Origin: Gemmatimonadota bacterium
GTDB lineage: Bacteria > Gemmatimonadota > Gemmatimonadetes > Gemmatimonadales > GWC2-71-9
Length of the DNA: 41,786 nucleotides
Direction: 5' to 3'
Assembly (NCBI GenBank): GCA_022562295.1
Contig: JADFPO010000020.1
Span: 1-41,786, forward strand
The translations under genes were made by a program, and so were the position numbers. Below the pieces are notes generated by a model. That model saw nothing but the letters and a program-made list of their open reading frames with translations, was not told where the DNA came from and did not search any database. Below are positions 15,861 to 24,544 of this stretch, in pieces (the first letter of the stretch is position 1; every line of letters begins with the position of its first letter).

Positions 15861-17055
15861 CATCCCGCACAATGTCGTCACTTAACACCTGGGCCATTCG
15901 CTCCCACCCCCGGCGCGACATCTCGGGATAAAAAGGCAAGTACACAGCGTGCGAGAGAATATCTTTCGCCTGCGTAGTGTCGTACGCACCGGATCCCAGC
16001 GGATTCTGCACAACGTCAAAACTTCGCCCCTCAGTCGCGTCGAACCCGGCCTCGCGCAGCGCCCGAATCAGTCGCTTCGGCTCCGGCGCCAAGATCGGAA
16101 AGACCCAGTAATGGTGCGGGGTGAGACTGCCACCCGGGCAGGTCACCGTCGCGCCCAACCGGCGTTGCAGGGCATCTCCATCCACGATTCGGCGGGCCAG
16201 CCGCGCGTGATCCTCCCGCAGTCGCCGGTGCAGCATCCGAAGCAGTGCCACGCAGGGCCGGCGGCGAATTCTGGCGAAGAATTCCGGACCACTGAAGCCC
16301 CTCGTCAGGCGGTGCACGAGGCGGTCGTGATCCACGCCGACGGCCCGAAGAAGTGCGAGCACCGTGCCGTACATGACCTGACCCGAAACGGCGTGCAGCA
16401 CAGCGTACTTCAGCAGCCGCGCCGCGTACGCTCCGGTCGGCTGGACGGCGTACTCCTGCTGCCGCTGGCGCATGCGCGCCAACAGATTCGCATCCCTCAC
16501 CCGCAACAATCCGCCGCCGAAGGCGGTGGCGGTCTTGATCGGGCCGAAGCTGAACATCGCTACGTCCGAATCGGGATGGCCCGTGTACCCGGGCCCCGCA
16601 AACGCCTGCGCACAATCCTCGATCACCATTAGTCCCCGCGTTCGGGCAAACGCGACGATCGGCTCGACATCCAGACGCCCGCCATACAGGTGTGTGACGA
16701 CGATCGCCCTGGTGTTGCTCGTCACCGCCGCGTGCAAGGCATCCACTCGGGGCTGCGTGGTCTCTCTGTCAATGTCGATAGGAATCGCAACCAAGCCGTG
16801 GTGCTCGACAATGCGGGGCATGTCCGCGATCGTCAGAGCCGAAAAGATCACCTCACTTCCCACCGGGAACTCGGCCGCAGACAGCAGCAAGTCGAAACCA
16901 CTGCGTACCGACAAGGCGACCAATCCATCTCCCCCGGCCGACCAACATTCCTCCACCACCCGTGCCTTTGCCGCGCGGCGCCCGGGAACGAAACACGCCG
17001 TCAAGCCATAGATCAGGTCAGTCCACGAAACGTCCAGCCGCTTCGATGTCCACAT
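15802..17055 (-). CDS. DegT/DnrJ/EryC1-type PLP enzyme
   Basis: About 417 aa from ATG 17055; two GTG codons just upstream (17061, 17058) are alternatives. Fold-type I aminotransferase: substrate-entry SVRSGFDLLLSAAE, the PLP-Asp in VIEDCAQAFAG (Asp147), and Schiff-base Lys174 in SFGPIKTATAFGGGLL. These are the DegT/StrS hallmarks. The family usually transfers amino groups to sugar ketones. The closing third has basic, hydrophobic stretches (RLLKYAVLHAVSGQVMYGTVLALLRAV) that could let it sit on a membrane, unusual for nucleotide-sugar aminotransferases and compatible with a lipid or undecaprenyl-linked substrate. Last gene of the fabF-TPR-acyltransferase operon, 9-15 bases after the acyltransferase stop. 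It overlaps the AGPS gene tail to tail by 59 bases. Confidence 0.85.
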   Translation of the reverse strand: MWTSKRLDVSWTDLIYGLTACFVPGRRAAKARVVEECWSAGGDGLVALSVRSGFDLLLSAAEFPVGSEVIFSALTIADMPRIVEHHGLVAIPIDIDRETTQPRVDALHAAVTSNTRAIVVTHLYGGRLDVEPIVAFARTRGLMVIEDCAQAFAGPGYTGHPDSDVAMFSFGPIKTATAFGGGLLRVRDANLLARMRQRQQEYAVQPTGAYAARLLKYAVLHAVSGQVMYGTVLALLRAVGVDHDRLVHRLTRGFSGPEFFARIRRRPCVALLRMLHRRLREDHARLARRIVDGDALQRRLGATVTCPGGSLTPHHYWVFPILAPEPKRLIRALREAGFDATEGRSFDVVQNPLGSGAYDTTQAKDILSHAVYLPFYPEMSRRGWERMAQVLSDDIVRDVSPADFRDPVRSRGASSRG

Positions 17056-17070
17056 CACCACGATCGCGTC

Positions 17071-18261
17071 TCAGGACTCCAAGGTTTTTTCGTAGATTCG
17101 GTAACTCTTGTAACGCCGCACACCCATGATTTCCGCCGTCTTGTTCGCCTCAGCGTTGATGTCCTGTACCCACGACAGTTCCCCAGCGATATAATTGCGC
17201 ACGCCACGCTTGAGCGATTCGAAGTAGAAAACCGGAGCAACGCCCTTGCTTCGGAATTCCGGGAGCACGCCCAGCACCGCCAGACGCGCCGTCCGCGGGC
17301 GACGCGTCTTGACATACCACGCGAGTCGTAGCAGTCGCAGGAGCCCTTTGGAACGCCTCGCGTCGTTCATGAACTCATTCACGTTCGGAATGGTCAGCGA
17401 AAAACCAACCGGCTTGCCATGCACCTCAGCGATCAACACCATACTCGGATCCAGGATCGCCTTTAGGTCGCGGGCTGCGAACTCGAGGTCAGCCTTGGTC
17501 GTGGGCATGAAGCTCCACTCGCGTACAAGGGTAGTGTTGAACAGATACTCGATGATTTCGAGTTCCTTCTCGAGATTCTTGAGGTTGATGCCGCGAACGG
17601 TGATATTGGTCTTCTTTTTGAGCCGTTCGACGATGCGCTCCGTTCGAGCCATCGTCGGCAACTCGTCGTCGATGTAGTACGCGTACAGATCCCGCGCTTT
17701 CGTGAGGCCCAGTTCGTCGTACCGCGCGGGATAGTATTCCGGATTGTACGGCATCAAGACAAAAGGTTGAGAGTCGAATCCCTCTACCAACAGCCCACAC
17801 TCGTCGTTCTGCGTTGGGTTGACGGGGCCGCGCATCAGTGTTCGGCTACGCTTCGTCAGAATGTCTTCCGTAACTTGAAGCAGGCCCGCGGCGACCTCGC
17901 CGTCGTCGATGAAATCGAAAAAACCGAAGAATCCCGTCTGGTCGTTGTGATATTTGTTGTGTGTCTCGTTGATGATCGCCGCAATTCTTCCGACCGGCCG
18001 GCCGTCGCGGTACGCTATGAATGGAAACAGCTCACCGTGATTGTGAAATGGATGACTGCGGCGTGCGAGGCGCGACACACTGCCTGGAAACGGTGGCAGG
18101 AAGTAGCGATTGCCCTCGTGCAGGGTCTCTGGAATATTCTCGAACAGCCGCCACTGCTTCCTGGTCTCGCACGGCACGATATTCAGCAACAGGTACCGCC
18201 TCTCATGGCCCGCACGGATGGTTTCCCAACCATAGCGATCAACAGATGTGAGGATCAACAC
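17071..18261 (-). CDS. YghO / bacterial ceramide synthase-like GNAT acyltransferase
   Basis: 396 aa from the GTG at 18261; a TTG at 18189 behind a GAGAGGCGG would give a form 24 residues shorter. Conserved phrases: NRYFLPPFPGSV, then RRSHPFHNHGELFPFIAYRD, GRPVGRIAAIINETHNKYH, GFFGFFDFIDD, RGPVNPTQNDECGLLVEGF, and a C-terminal GNAT domain with LAVLGVLPEFRSKGVAPVFY (the acyl-CoA pyrophosphate loop). This is the family of E. coli YghO. As I recall it, the family also includes the Caulobacter ceramide synthase (bCerS), which N-acylates an amino-lipid base. Relevant here because its operon has a ketoacyl synthase and a PLP enzyme. No serine palmitoyltransferase or CerR-type reductase is in the window, so the acceptor is unknown. 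Family call good; ceramide-like role is inference. Confidence 0.75.
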   Translation of the reverse strand: MLILTSVDRYGWETIRAGHERRYLLLNIVPCETRKQWRLFENIPETLHEGNRYFLPPFPGSVSRLARRSHPFHNHGELFPFIAYRDGRPVGRIAAIINETHNKYHNDQTGFFGFFDFIDDGEVAAGLLQVTEDILTKRSRTLMRGPVNPTQNDECGLLVEGFDSQPFVLMPYNPEYYPARYDELGLTKARDLYAYYIDDELPTMARTERIVERLKKKTNITVRGINLKNLEKELEIIEYLFNTTLVREWSFMPTTKADLEFAARDLKAILDPSMVLIAEVHGKPVGFSLTIPNVNEFMNDARRSKGLLRLLRLAWYVKTRRPRTARLAVLGVLPEFRSKGVAPVFYFESLKRGVRNYIAGELSWVQDINAEANKTAEIMGVRRYKSYRIYEKTLES

Positions 18262-18292
18262 CCGCGCACCGCAGATAGCGCGACGCCGACGG

Positions 18293-19093
18293 TCAACGCA
18301 AGTCGTCGAGAAGCTCTCGGGCCTGCCTCTTGAACGTCAGATCCGGCGGGTGGATGCTGGGGAGTTGCAAGACCTCATTCAGCGCGGTGCGGGCCAAGTC
18401 GTGCTGGTTTCTCTTGAAATACAGCTTGCCCAGGTCCAAGCGATAGAGCAGAGATGTGGGGTCCAACTCAGCGGCACGCCGCGTGTAGCACGCCGCATCT
18501 TCCCAGCTCGCCTTGTCGAGACCCTCGCTGCCAAAAAACGTCCTCGCAATGAAGCGCTTGACGCCCGACATTTTCATGACTTCATAGTTGAAGGTACCGA
18601 GAACATTGTGTGCGCCCGCGTGAAGCGAATCCAGCCGCAAGACGACGTGGGCTTCCTGGTAGACCTCCGCGGCTAGCCGGGCCGTCGTTCGCGCATCCGA
18701 CTGCACGGCCCTGCGACCCAACGCCGCCGCCAACCAATAATGGCCGGCGGGATCGTCGAGTTCGACCATGATGGCTCTCCGGGCGTATTCCTCTCCGGTA
18801 CGAAACCACTGAGTCTGCTCGTCATCATCCAGTGCGATGATGCCGAGAATGACCGCTTCTTGAGCGCTCTTCCAGAGGCCGACGTAATGCTCCGGGTCGT
18901 CCTCCACGACCCGTTGGAACATCTGGAACGCCTCGAGCGGCTGCATTCGAAAGTGCAACCCGTCGCCCACCGCAATACGGGCCTCGGGAGAATCCCACCC
19001 ACGCCAGCGCGGCGACTGCGCACCGAGCCCGTTGGGCGCACTCGCCACAAGGAGCGCGACTACCGGCCACACACGCGAGCCACGCGCGTACAT
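18293..19093 (-). CDS. Exported TPR-like repeat protein
   Basis: About 266 aa from ATG 19093, chosen because a signal peptide follows at once (VWPVVALLVASAPNGLGAQ). An ATG at 19183 that overlaps the ketoacyl synthase stop would add 30 residues ahead of it. The mature part has helix pairs: ALEAFQMF-type repeat PLEAFQMFQRVVEDDPEHY, then GHYWLAAALGRRAV and SLLYRLDLGKLYFKRNQHDLARTAL. Spacing and residues resemble the RMDN/FAM82-like TPR proteins. Probably periplasmic, binding protein partners. Lies third-to-last in the operon, 31 bases upstream of the acyltransferase; its presence suggests the pathway includes an envelope step such as transport or assembly of the lipid. Confidence 0.65.
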   Translation of the reverse strand: MYARGSRVWPVVALLVASAPNGLGAQSPRWRGWDSPEARIAVGDGLHFRMQPLEAFQMFQRVVEDDPEHYVGLWKSAQEAVILGIIALDDDEQTQWFRTGEEYARRAIMVELDDPAGHYWLAAALGRRAVQSDARTTARLAAEVYQEAHVVLRLDSLHAGAHNVLGTFNYEVMKMSGVKRFIARTFFGSEGLDKASWEDAACYTRRAAELDPTSLLYRLDLGKLYFKRNQHDLARTALNEVLQLPSIHPPDLTFKRQARELLDDLR

Positions 19094-19175
19094 GCCCTTC
19101 CCGGACCTCGCGACACCGCAACTCCTTCCGACCACGGTCCGCCCACCGCTCGGATTCAACCGGTGTCCTTCGAGG

Positions 19176-20432
19176 TTACTCATTCCACTTGGTCACGACC
19201 ACACAGCTGTTGTGTCCTCCAAATCCGTAACTAGGCACCAGCGCCACTTGCGCATCGACGGATTGGGCGGTGTTCGCCACATGCAAGAGGTCGCACTCGG
19301 GATCGGGATCCGTGAGGTTGATGGTCGGGGGTAGGCATCCCTCGCGCAGAGCCAGAGCCGTGACGGCGATCGCCAGCGCACCGGCCCCGCCAAGCAAGTG
19401 TCCCGTTATGCTCTTGGTGCTGGTCACCTTCATGGTCTTCGTGTGATCTCCAAACACGGTCTTGATGGAGCAGACCTCGATGGGATCGCCCAGGGGTGTG
19501 CCGGTGGCGTGTGCGTTGAGGAAATCGACCCGATCGGGGGTGAGACATGCTTTGATGAGCGCACGGGTCATGCAGCGGGCTCCTCCCCTACCCTCCCTAT
19601 CGGGCGCGGTGAGATGTCTCGCATCCGACGTGGCCGCAAACGACCGTATCTCAGCGATCGGCGTGGCGCCGCGCGTCATCGCGTGCGACAAACTCTCCAG
19701 CACCATAATGACCCCGCCCTCGCTCAGCACGAAGCCATTCCTGGCCCGATCGAAAGGCCGCGACGCCCCTTTGGGATCATGGTTGCTCCTTGAGAGGGCC
19801 CTGAGTTGGTCGAATCCCGCGATACCAAGGGTATTGACAGCCGCCTCAGCGCCACCCGCAATCATCACCAGCGCGTCGCCGCGGCGAATGGTTTCCAGAG
19901 CGAGCCCCACCGTATCCAAGCTAGTTGAACACGCCGATGACGAGCAGAAGTTGGGTCCGCGAGCGCCCAACCGGATTCCGACCTGCACACCGGCCGAGTC
20001 CGGCACGATCATCGGAATCAGCATCGGGTTGACGCGGCCCGGTCCGTGGCTGTCGAGGATGGATTGCACGCCTTGATAGGTTTCGATACCACCAGCTCCG
20101 GCTCCGATGAAAATGCCGACGTCGCAGCTGATCCTGGCTATGTCCAACCCTGCATGCTCGACCGCTTCGTCTGCCGCCACCATTGCGAACTGAGCAAAAC
20201 GGTCGGCCCGCCGGGCTTCCTTCCTGCTCATGTAGGTGAGCGGATCCCAATCGTGTACTTCGCCGGCGATTTTGACTTCGTAATTGGACGTATCGAACAG
20301 GGTGATCGGACCGATACCCGACTTGCCTTCGCGGACGTTGTTCCACGTGGTGGCCATATCGAGCCCGTTAGGCGTCACGCCGCCGAGTCCCGTGATGACC
20401 ACTCGTTGCTCCGGTGGCAGCCAATCCGTCAT
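19176..20432 (-). CDS. Beta-ketoacyl-ACP synthase II (FabF-type condensing enzyme)
   Basis: 418 aa. Thiolase-fold condensing enzyme with the full KAS II triad: Cys168 in SSSACSTSLDTV, His308 in NAHATGTPLGDPIE, His345 in STKSITGHLLGGAGA (Lys340). The C-terminal GFGGHNSCVVV glycine loop is intact. Catalyses condensation of malonyl-ACP with acyl-ACP. First gene of the minus-strand operon with a TPR protein, GNAT acyltransferase and PLP enzyme. Its companions are not fabD, fabG or acpP, so it may be a pathway-specific elongation enzyme rather than the housekeeping FabF. The nucleophile region reads SACS where housekeeping KAS II often reads TACA/TACT. Confidence 0.92.
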   Translation of the reverse strand: MTDWLPPEQRVVITGLGGVTPNGLDMATTWNNVREGKSGIGPITLFDTSNYEVKIAGEVHDWDPLTYMSRKEARRADRFAQFAMVAADEAVEHAGLDIARISCDVGIFIGAGAGGIETYQGVQSILDSHGPGRVNPMLIPMIVPDSAGVQVGIRLGARGPNFCSSSACSTSLDTVGLALETIRRGDALVMIAGGAEAAVNTLGIAGFDQLRALSRSNHDPKGASRPFDRARNGFVLSEGGVIMVLESLSHAMTRGATPIAEIRSFAATSDARHLTAPDREGRGGARCMTRALIKACLTPDRVDFLNAHATGTPLGDPIEVCSIKTVFGDHTKTMKVTSTKSITGHLLGGAGALAIAVTALALREGCLPPTINLTDPDPECDLLHVANTAQSVDAQVALVPSYGFGGHNSCVVVTKWNE

Positions 20433-21031
20433 CGAAGAATTCCCGCGCTGCCTTCACACAGCTTCATAAACACCACTCCGTTCCCCTCTCATGCTGATTG
20501 CGATCCGTTCGGACTGCATTGCCGGAGGCCCAAGCACCCGGGCGCGGCGTGCCCACAAGTCTAGTCAAATGCCCCTCGTCGAGTAGGATCGCCGGATGTA
20601 CTGGAAGGAGAGCCGCGGCACGGCAAACGCTCCACGACGTAAATTCCGAGCGGACAATATCATAGCCCGGCCAAACGAACCCGAAATCTTCCCTAATCGG
20701 GCCGATTGGTCAATGTTTCACATAGGGCGTCACCCAACCCAGCGTGTCCCAGCGGCCGACACCCGGGCCTGAACGCAACACTCGGCGCTGGCGGTGGCAT
20801 CACAACCTTGGCCTACGTCCCGGTTATCCGACACCACTCTTCACGCTATCGAACCCTTGATGCAGATAAATCCGAGTTACCTCTGGCACTCGCTGGCGCA
20901 GCCGACCGGAAAGCTCCCGCTCTTCCTCCAAGGATCGCACCTTGGCACCTTCGGTATGCGGTCCACAAGATCTGCAAGAACGGCCTGACATTTGTGACCT
21001 CCAGGCTCTTACGCTCGTCATCCCCCCGTAC
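20433..21031. other. Long divergent intergenic region before fabF-type gene and Wzi-like gene
   Basis: About 600 bases with no gene I can support. Contains TCCG-2-CGGACAATAT (20645-20660), the counterpart of the element at 11546-11563. A 58-codon plus frame (20596-20772) with an AGGA before its ATG, and a 109-codon frame ending on the Wzi start as ATGA, show no recognisable protein and mixed third positions. Must carry promoters for both operons. Confidence 0.4.
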
Positions 21032-22768
21032 ATGAACCACAGAAACGCGCCGCCGGCGCTGCGCCGCCTGGGGTCGGTCGCGTGCGTCGCAGCAGGGCTC
21101 GGGGGCGCCTGTGTGCTGTTTCCATCCCAGGCATTCGCACAAGCGTCGATCACGGTGCCGACGACGGATCGCGTGTACCGAGACATTCAGCTGCTGATCG
21201 GCCACGATCTCGTGGACACGCTGATCGTCGGGCAGAAACCGTACTCTCGAATGGCGATCGCCCGCATTCTCTTGCAGGCAAGACGGAACGTCGCCCGCAC
21301 TAGCACCCAACCGAGAGAAGGCGAACTCTCACCCGATGCCAGGCTTCGCATCGCGGCGCGACTCCGCCATGTCGAGTCGGTGCTCGCCAGGGTCGAAAAA
21401 GGCTTTCGCGATGAGTTGAACCTGTTGGCCGCATCCCCGGGGACAAATCCGAACCCCGCACATCATCCCCTCGCCGGCATCGACATTAGTTTGATCGCCG
21501 CGAACAGCCCGCCACGAGACGCGATCAACGCGAACCTCGGTTTCATTGACGCCGTGGTGAATCCCCTGCTTCACCACCGCCAGGGACGGAACGTCGTCGA
21601 TGGCGGAACCGCGTCCGTCGAAACGGTCCACTGGACTCAGGTATCGCGTCACATCGCGCTGTTCGCGAGGCCTCGGTTCCAGATCTCAAAGGCTTTCGCC
21701 CCTCAACGCAACATCAACGAAGTGACGCTGCAAAATCTGTATGCGAGCGTTGCGCTCGGAAACATCGAGGTTCAGCTCGGCAGAGACAACTTGGCCTGGG
21801 GACAGGGACGCGACGCTGGATTGCTCATCTCGAACAACGCTCGCGGCATGGACATGATCAAGATCTCCAATGGCCGTCCGCTCACGCTTCCGTGGTTATT
21901 CAGGCTGCTCGGCCCCACCAAATTCTCGCTGTTTGTGGCGCACTTGGGGTCGCAACGGTTCTTGCCCAACTCGTACATGGTCGGTTACAAGGTGAGTATC
22001 CGTCCACACCGCCAACTCGAATTGGGGTTTGCGGTCACGACGGAAGCAGGGGGCACAGGAGCACCGCCGGCCTCCCTGCTCGAGCGCATTGCTGATCCGC
22101 TGCTGTTCATCGACCTCGTGTTCCTCACATCCAGTGACTTTCAGTTCTCCGACAAGAGAGCGGGATTCGACTTTCGGCTTCGCATTCCGGAAGCGCGCGG
22201 CCTCGAACTATTTGCCGAGGCGGTGTTCGACGATATCCGCCAGGCAAACTTGAAGGGGATGTTCACCCAAGATGCAGGATACGTCGTCGGCACCTACCTC
22301 CCCAGACTGCTGGACTCGGGCAAACTGGACCTAACGTTAGAATATCACTTTGTCGGCATACGGCTGTACCGCCACAAGGACTTTCGATCGGGACACACCC
22401 TGGACCGTATCTTGATCGGCGACGAACTCGAGTCGGCGGGGCGTGCCGGCTATCTGGAGGCAAACTGGGACATCGGCGCTCGGGACTTGATTACCGTGGA
22501 AGCCGCCTACGAGGCCCGGAGCGCGGACGATTACCGCGTCATCATCGAGGACCCCGCCAGATCGATTCCACTGCAATCCATCAAAGAGCGATCCAATCCG
22601 CAGGAGAGACGTTACCGCGGCGTGATGTCTTGGTCACACTGGTTGGACGGACGGCCATTTCTGCTCAAGACCTCCGTCGGATACGAGCGTGCCAACACGT
22701 TCGCTTTCCAGCTCGGAAGGAATCGGAACAACCTCATCGGCGAACTACGGCTCGAAGTGAGCTTCTGA
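21032..22768 (+). CDS. Wzi-like capsule-assembly outer-membrane protein
   Basis: About 578 aa from ATG 21032, where a signal peptide begins (CVAAGLGGACVLFPSQAFAQ). A TTG at 20942 would place 30 unlikely residues before it. The N-terminal domain (TTDRVYRDIQLLIGHDLV, GQKPYSRMAIARIL) and the following barrel fit the Caps_assemb_Wzi family. Typical elements are NIEVQLGRDNLAWGQGRDAG, a GMDMIKIS segment, GPTKFSLFVAHLG, and strands down to the terminal F in LRLEVSF. Wzi binds capsular polysaccharide at the cell surface in Klebsiella and E. coli. Here it leads a run of polysaccharide-linked genes. No ribosome binding site is obvious. Confidence 0.75.
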   Translation: MNHRNAPPALRRLGSVACVAAGLGGACVLFPSQAFAQASITVPTTDRVYRDIQLLIGHDLVDTLIVGQKPYSRMAIARILLQARRNVARTSTQPREGELSPDARLRIAARLRHVESVLARVEKGFRDELNLLAASPGTNPNPAHHPLAGIDISLIAANSPPRDAINANLGFIDAVVNPLLHHRQGRNVVDGGTASVETVHWTQVSRHIALFARPRFQISKAFAPQRNINEVTLQNLYASVALGNIEVQLGRDNLAWGQGRDAGLLISNNARGMDMIKISNGRPLTLPWLFRLLGPTKFSLFVAHLGSQRFLPNSYMVGYKVSIRPHRQLELGFAVTTEAGGTGAPPASLLERIADPLLFIDLVFLTSSDFQFSDKRAGFDFRLRIPEARGLELFAEAVFDDIRQANLKGMFTQDAGYVVGTYLPRLLDSGKLDLTLEYHFVGIRLYRHKDFRSGHTLDRILIGDELESAGRAGYLEANWDIGARDLITVEAAYEARSADDYRVIIEDPARSIPLQSIKERSNPQERRYRGVMSWSHWLDGRPFLLKTSVGYERANTFAFQLGRNRNNLIGELRLEVSF

Positions 22769-22823
22769 GGGTTATCTTCGAAGCCATGCCCAACAGCGCC
22801 CGCAGCAGAACGGACGGCAGCCG

Positions 22824-23540
22824 TTGATCTCACATTCGCCGACTCGCGTGTGCCTCACCGTCGATACCGAACAGGACTGCCCGCCGTTCATGAGCAGCTT
22901 TCGCGGCATTGAAGAGGGATTGGATCTGCTACTGCAACTGTTACAACAAGAGGACGTTTCGGCCACCTTCTTCACCACCGGTGACGTCGCGATCAAATAC
23001 CCTCCCGCCATAGAGAAGATCGTCCTCGCGGGCCACGAGTTGGGGTGTCACGGTCAAACTCATCGATCATTCATGACGATGGATGAGCACGCGGCAGAAG
23101 ATGAAATCCGTAGTGCCTCGGATGCGCTGCGCAAGTTCGCGTCCGTGACGTCCTTTCGCGCGCCATATTTGGCATTTCCCAATCGCTTCCTGGGTTTGCT
23201 CGAAGATCAGGCCTTCCTGTTGGATTCCTCGCAGGCGAAGTACAAACTTTCCTATTACCGATCAGCTGATCCGACGACACTCAAACGAGTGCCGGCCTCG
23301 ATGACATCGTCGGTCTTGCGGCTGCCTCGATGGGTACGCGAACCCTGGATGAGCGCACTGTCCAGTCCGATCGTGCTGTTGGTCCACCCGTGGGAATTTG
23401 TCGATCTGCGCCGGGAGCGGCTGCGGTGGGATTGCCGGTTCAACACCGGTCGGGTCGCGCTCGACCGGCTGCGCTCGGTGCTGCAGTTTCTCAGAGGCCG
23501 GAATGCGGTGTTTCTCCCCATTCGGGAGCTGGCTGCATGA
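22824..23540 (+). CDS. NodB-type polysaccharide deacetylase
   Basis: 238 aa, TTG start (a GTG at 22848 is the only near alternative). Motif 1 reads LTVDTEQD (catalytic-base Asp14; the usual second Asp is not directly adjacent), motif 2 is the zinc pair H76-xxx-H80 in CHGQTHRS, motif 3 is FRAPY (111-115), and motif 5 is VLLVHPWEF. There is no signal peptide, so it acts in the cytoplasm on a lipid-linked or nucleotide sugar, or is anchored by partners. The family removes N- or O-acetyl groups from glycans. Its stop overlaps the next gene's ATG (ATGA at 23537-23540), so it is coupled to the flippase-like protein. Confidence 0.85.
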   Translation: MISHSPTRVCLTVDTEQDCPPFMSSFRGIEEGLDLLLQLLQQEDVSATFFTTGDVAIKYPPAIEKIVLAGHELGCHGQTHRSFMTMDEHAAEDEIRSASDALRKFASVTSFRAPYLAFPNRFLGLLEDQAFLLDSSQAKYKLSYYRSADPTTLKRVPASMTSSVLRLPRWVREPWMSALSSPIVLLVHPWEFVDLRRERLRWDCRFNTGRVALDRLRSVLQFLRGRNAVFLPIRELAA

Positions 23541-24544
23541 GTGCTCTCACGTCGCGACGCCCAGCATGGATTTGGCTGGCCGCGCTCGCCGTCGCGACCG
23601 TGCTGCTCTATGTCCTCGTGAAGGACATGGATTGGAATCTCGTGGGGCAGGAACTCCGGAACATTTCGTTCGGATGGATCGCCCTGGCGATGCTGTTCAA
23701 CTTCACGATTCTGGCGCTATGGTCGGTCCAGTGGAGCGTGTTCCTACCCAGGCAGACCCACGTCCCGTATTCCAACCTCTTCGAGGTCATCGCGCTCATG
23801 GCGATGGTGCTGAACACGGTACCTTACATGGCCGGGCATGCCTCTGGTGTCCTCCTGCTGGCCCGTCGCGGCAAGGTCGGACACACCGTGGCGTTGTCTG
23901 TGCTGGCCCTCGATCAGTTGGCGGAAGGGTTCGCGAAACTTTCGATTCTCCTGTTGGTGGCCGTGTTTATCCCGTTACCGGACTGGCTGCGACAGGGAAT
24001 CATCGGACTGGTGGCCGGCGTGGGCGTGCTATCCATCGTCCTGTTCTGGTTTTCGCATCGCCATCGGGAGTTCGAAGCGCGCGCGGAGCACAAGCGTTCG
24101 TGGCGCTTTGACACCCTCCGCCATTACGTCGCCAAGTGGGCGCACCATCTCGAAGCGCTGCGAAGCCCCAAGGTCCTCAGCACCGCCTTGCTTCTCGCAC
24201 TGGCGATGAAGGGAGCCGAGGTCACCGCGATCCTCCTCATACAGCGGAGTTTTGGATTGGACTTGCCGATGTGGAGCGGCCTTCTGATTCTCGCGTCGGT
24301 TGGATTGGCAACGATGGTCGCGGTTGCCCCAGCCAACTTCGGTGTTTATGAGGCGACCGTATTCTCCGTGTATCGATACCTCGGCGCCACACCCGAGCAG
24401 GCGCTCGGGTTGGCTGTGCTACAACACTTGTGTTACCTGATTCCGCTGGTCGGGACCGGATACCTTTTGATTCTGTTTCGGAATGTTAGGCGCCCCGGGC
24501 CAGATCACTCGTTCACGGGGACACGGGTACCCGACGAGGCCTGA
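23537..24544 (+). CDS. Multi-pass membrane protein, LPG-synthase-TM / flippase-like
   Basis: About 335 aa; GGGAG eight bases before the ATG, which overlaps the deacetylase stop. About eight membrane helices: WIWLAALAVATVLLYVLV, WIALAMLFNFTILALWSVQW, FEVIALMAMVLNTVPY and more. The motif VLNTVPYMAGHASGVLLL and the later APANFGVYEATVFSVYRYLG (the 'PGGLGxxE'-like loop) fit the lysylphosphatidylglycerol-synthase TM family (PF03706, also UPF0104/AglD-like). These proteins move or modify lipids and often sit beside glycosyltransferases. No aminoacyl-transferase domain is attached, so a lipid-translocation role with the NodB enzyme and GT4 enzyme is likely. It overlaps the convergent GT4 gene by 40 bases. 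Confidence 0.75.
   Translation: MSALTSRRPAWIWLAALAVATVLLYVLVKDMDWNLVGQELRNISFGWIALAMLFNFTILALWSVQWSVFLPRQTHVPYSNLFEVIALMAMVLNTVPYMAGHASGVLLLARRGKVGHTVALSVLALDQLAEGFAKLSILLLVAVFIPLPDWLRQGIIGLVAGVGVLSIVLFWFSHRHREFEARAEHKRSWRFDTLRHYVAKWAHHLEALRSPKVLSTALLLALAMKGAEVTAILLIQRSFGLDLPMWSGLLILASVGLATMVAVAPANFGVYEATVFSVYRYLGATPEQALGLAVLQHLCYLIPLVGTGYLLILFRNVRRPGPDHSFTGTRVPDEA

Noticed and set aside
20596-20772. 58-codon frame with AGGA before its ATG in the fabF-Wzi gap.
   Set aside because: Third positions are mixed, no hydrophobic or conserved pattern, and it contains the shared CGGACAATAT element; more likely regulatory DNA.
20706-21035. 109-codon frame whose stop overlaps the Wzi start as ATGA.
   Set aside because: The overlap suggested coupling, but the start is TTG without a ribosome binding site and the sequence resembles nothing.
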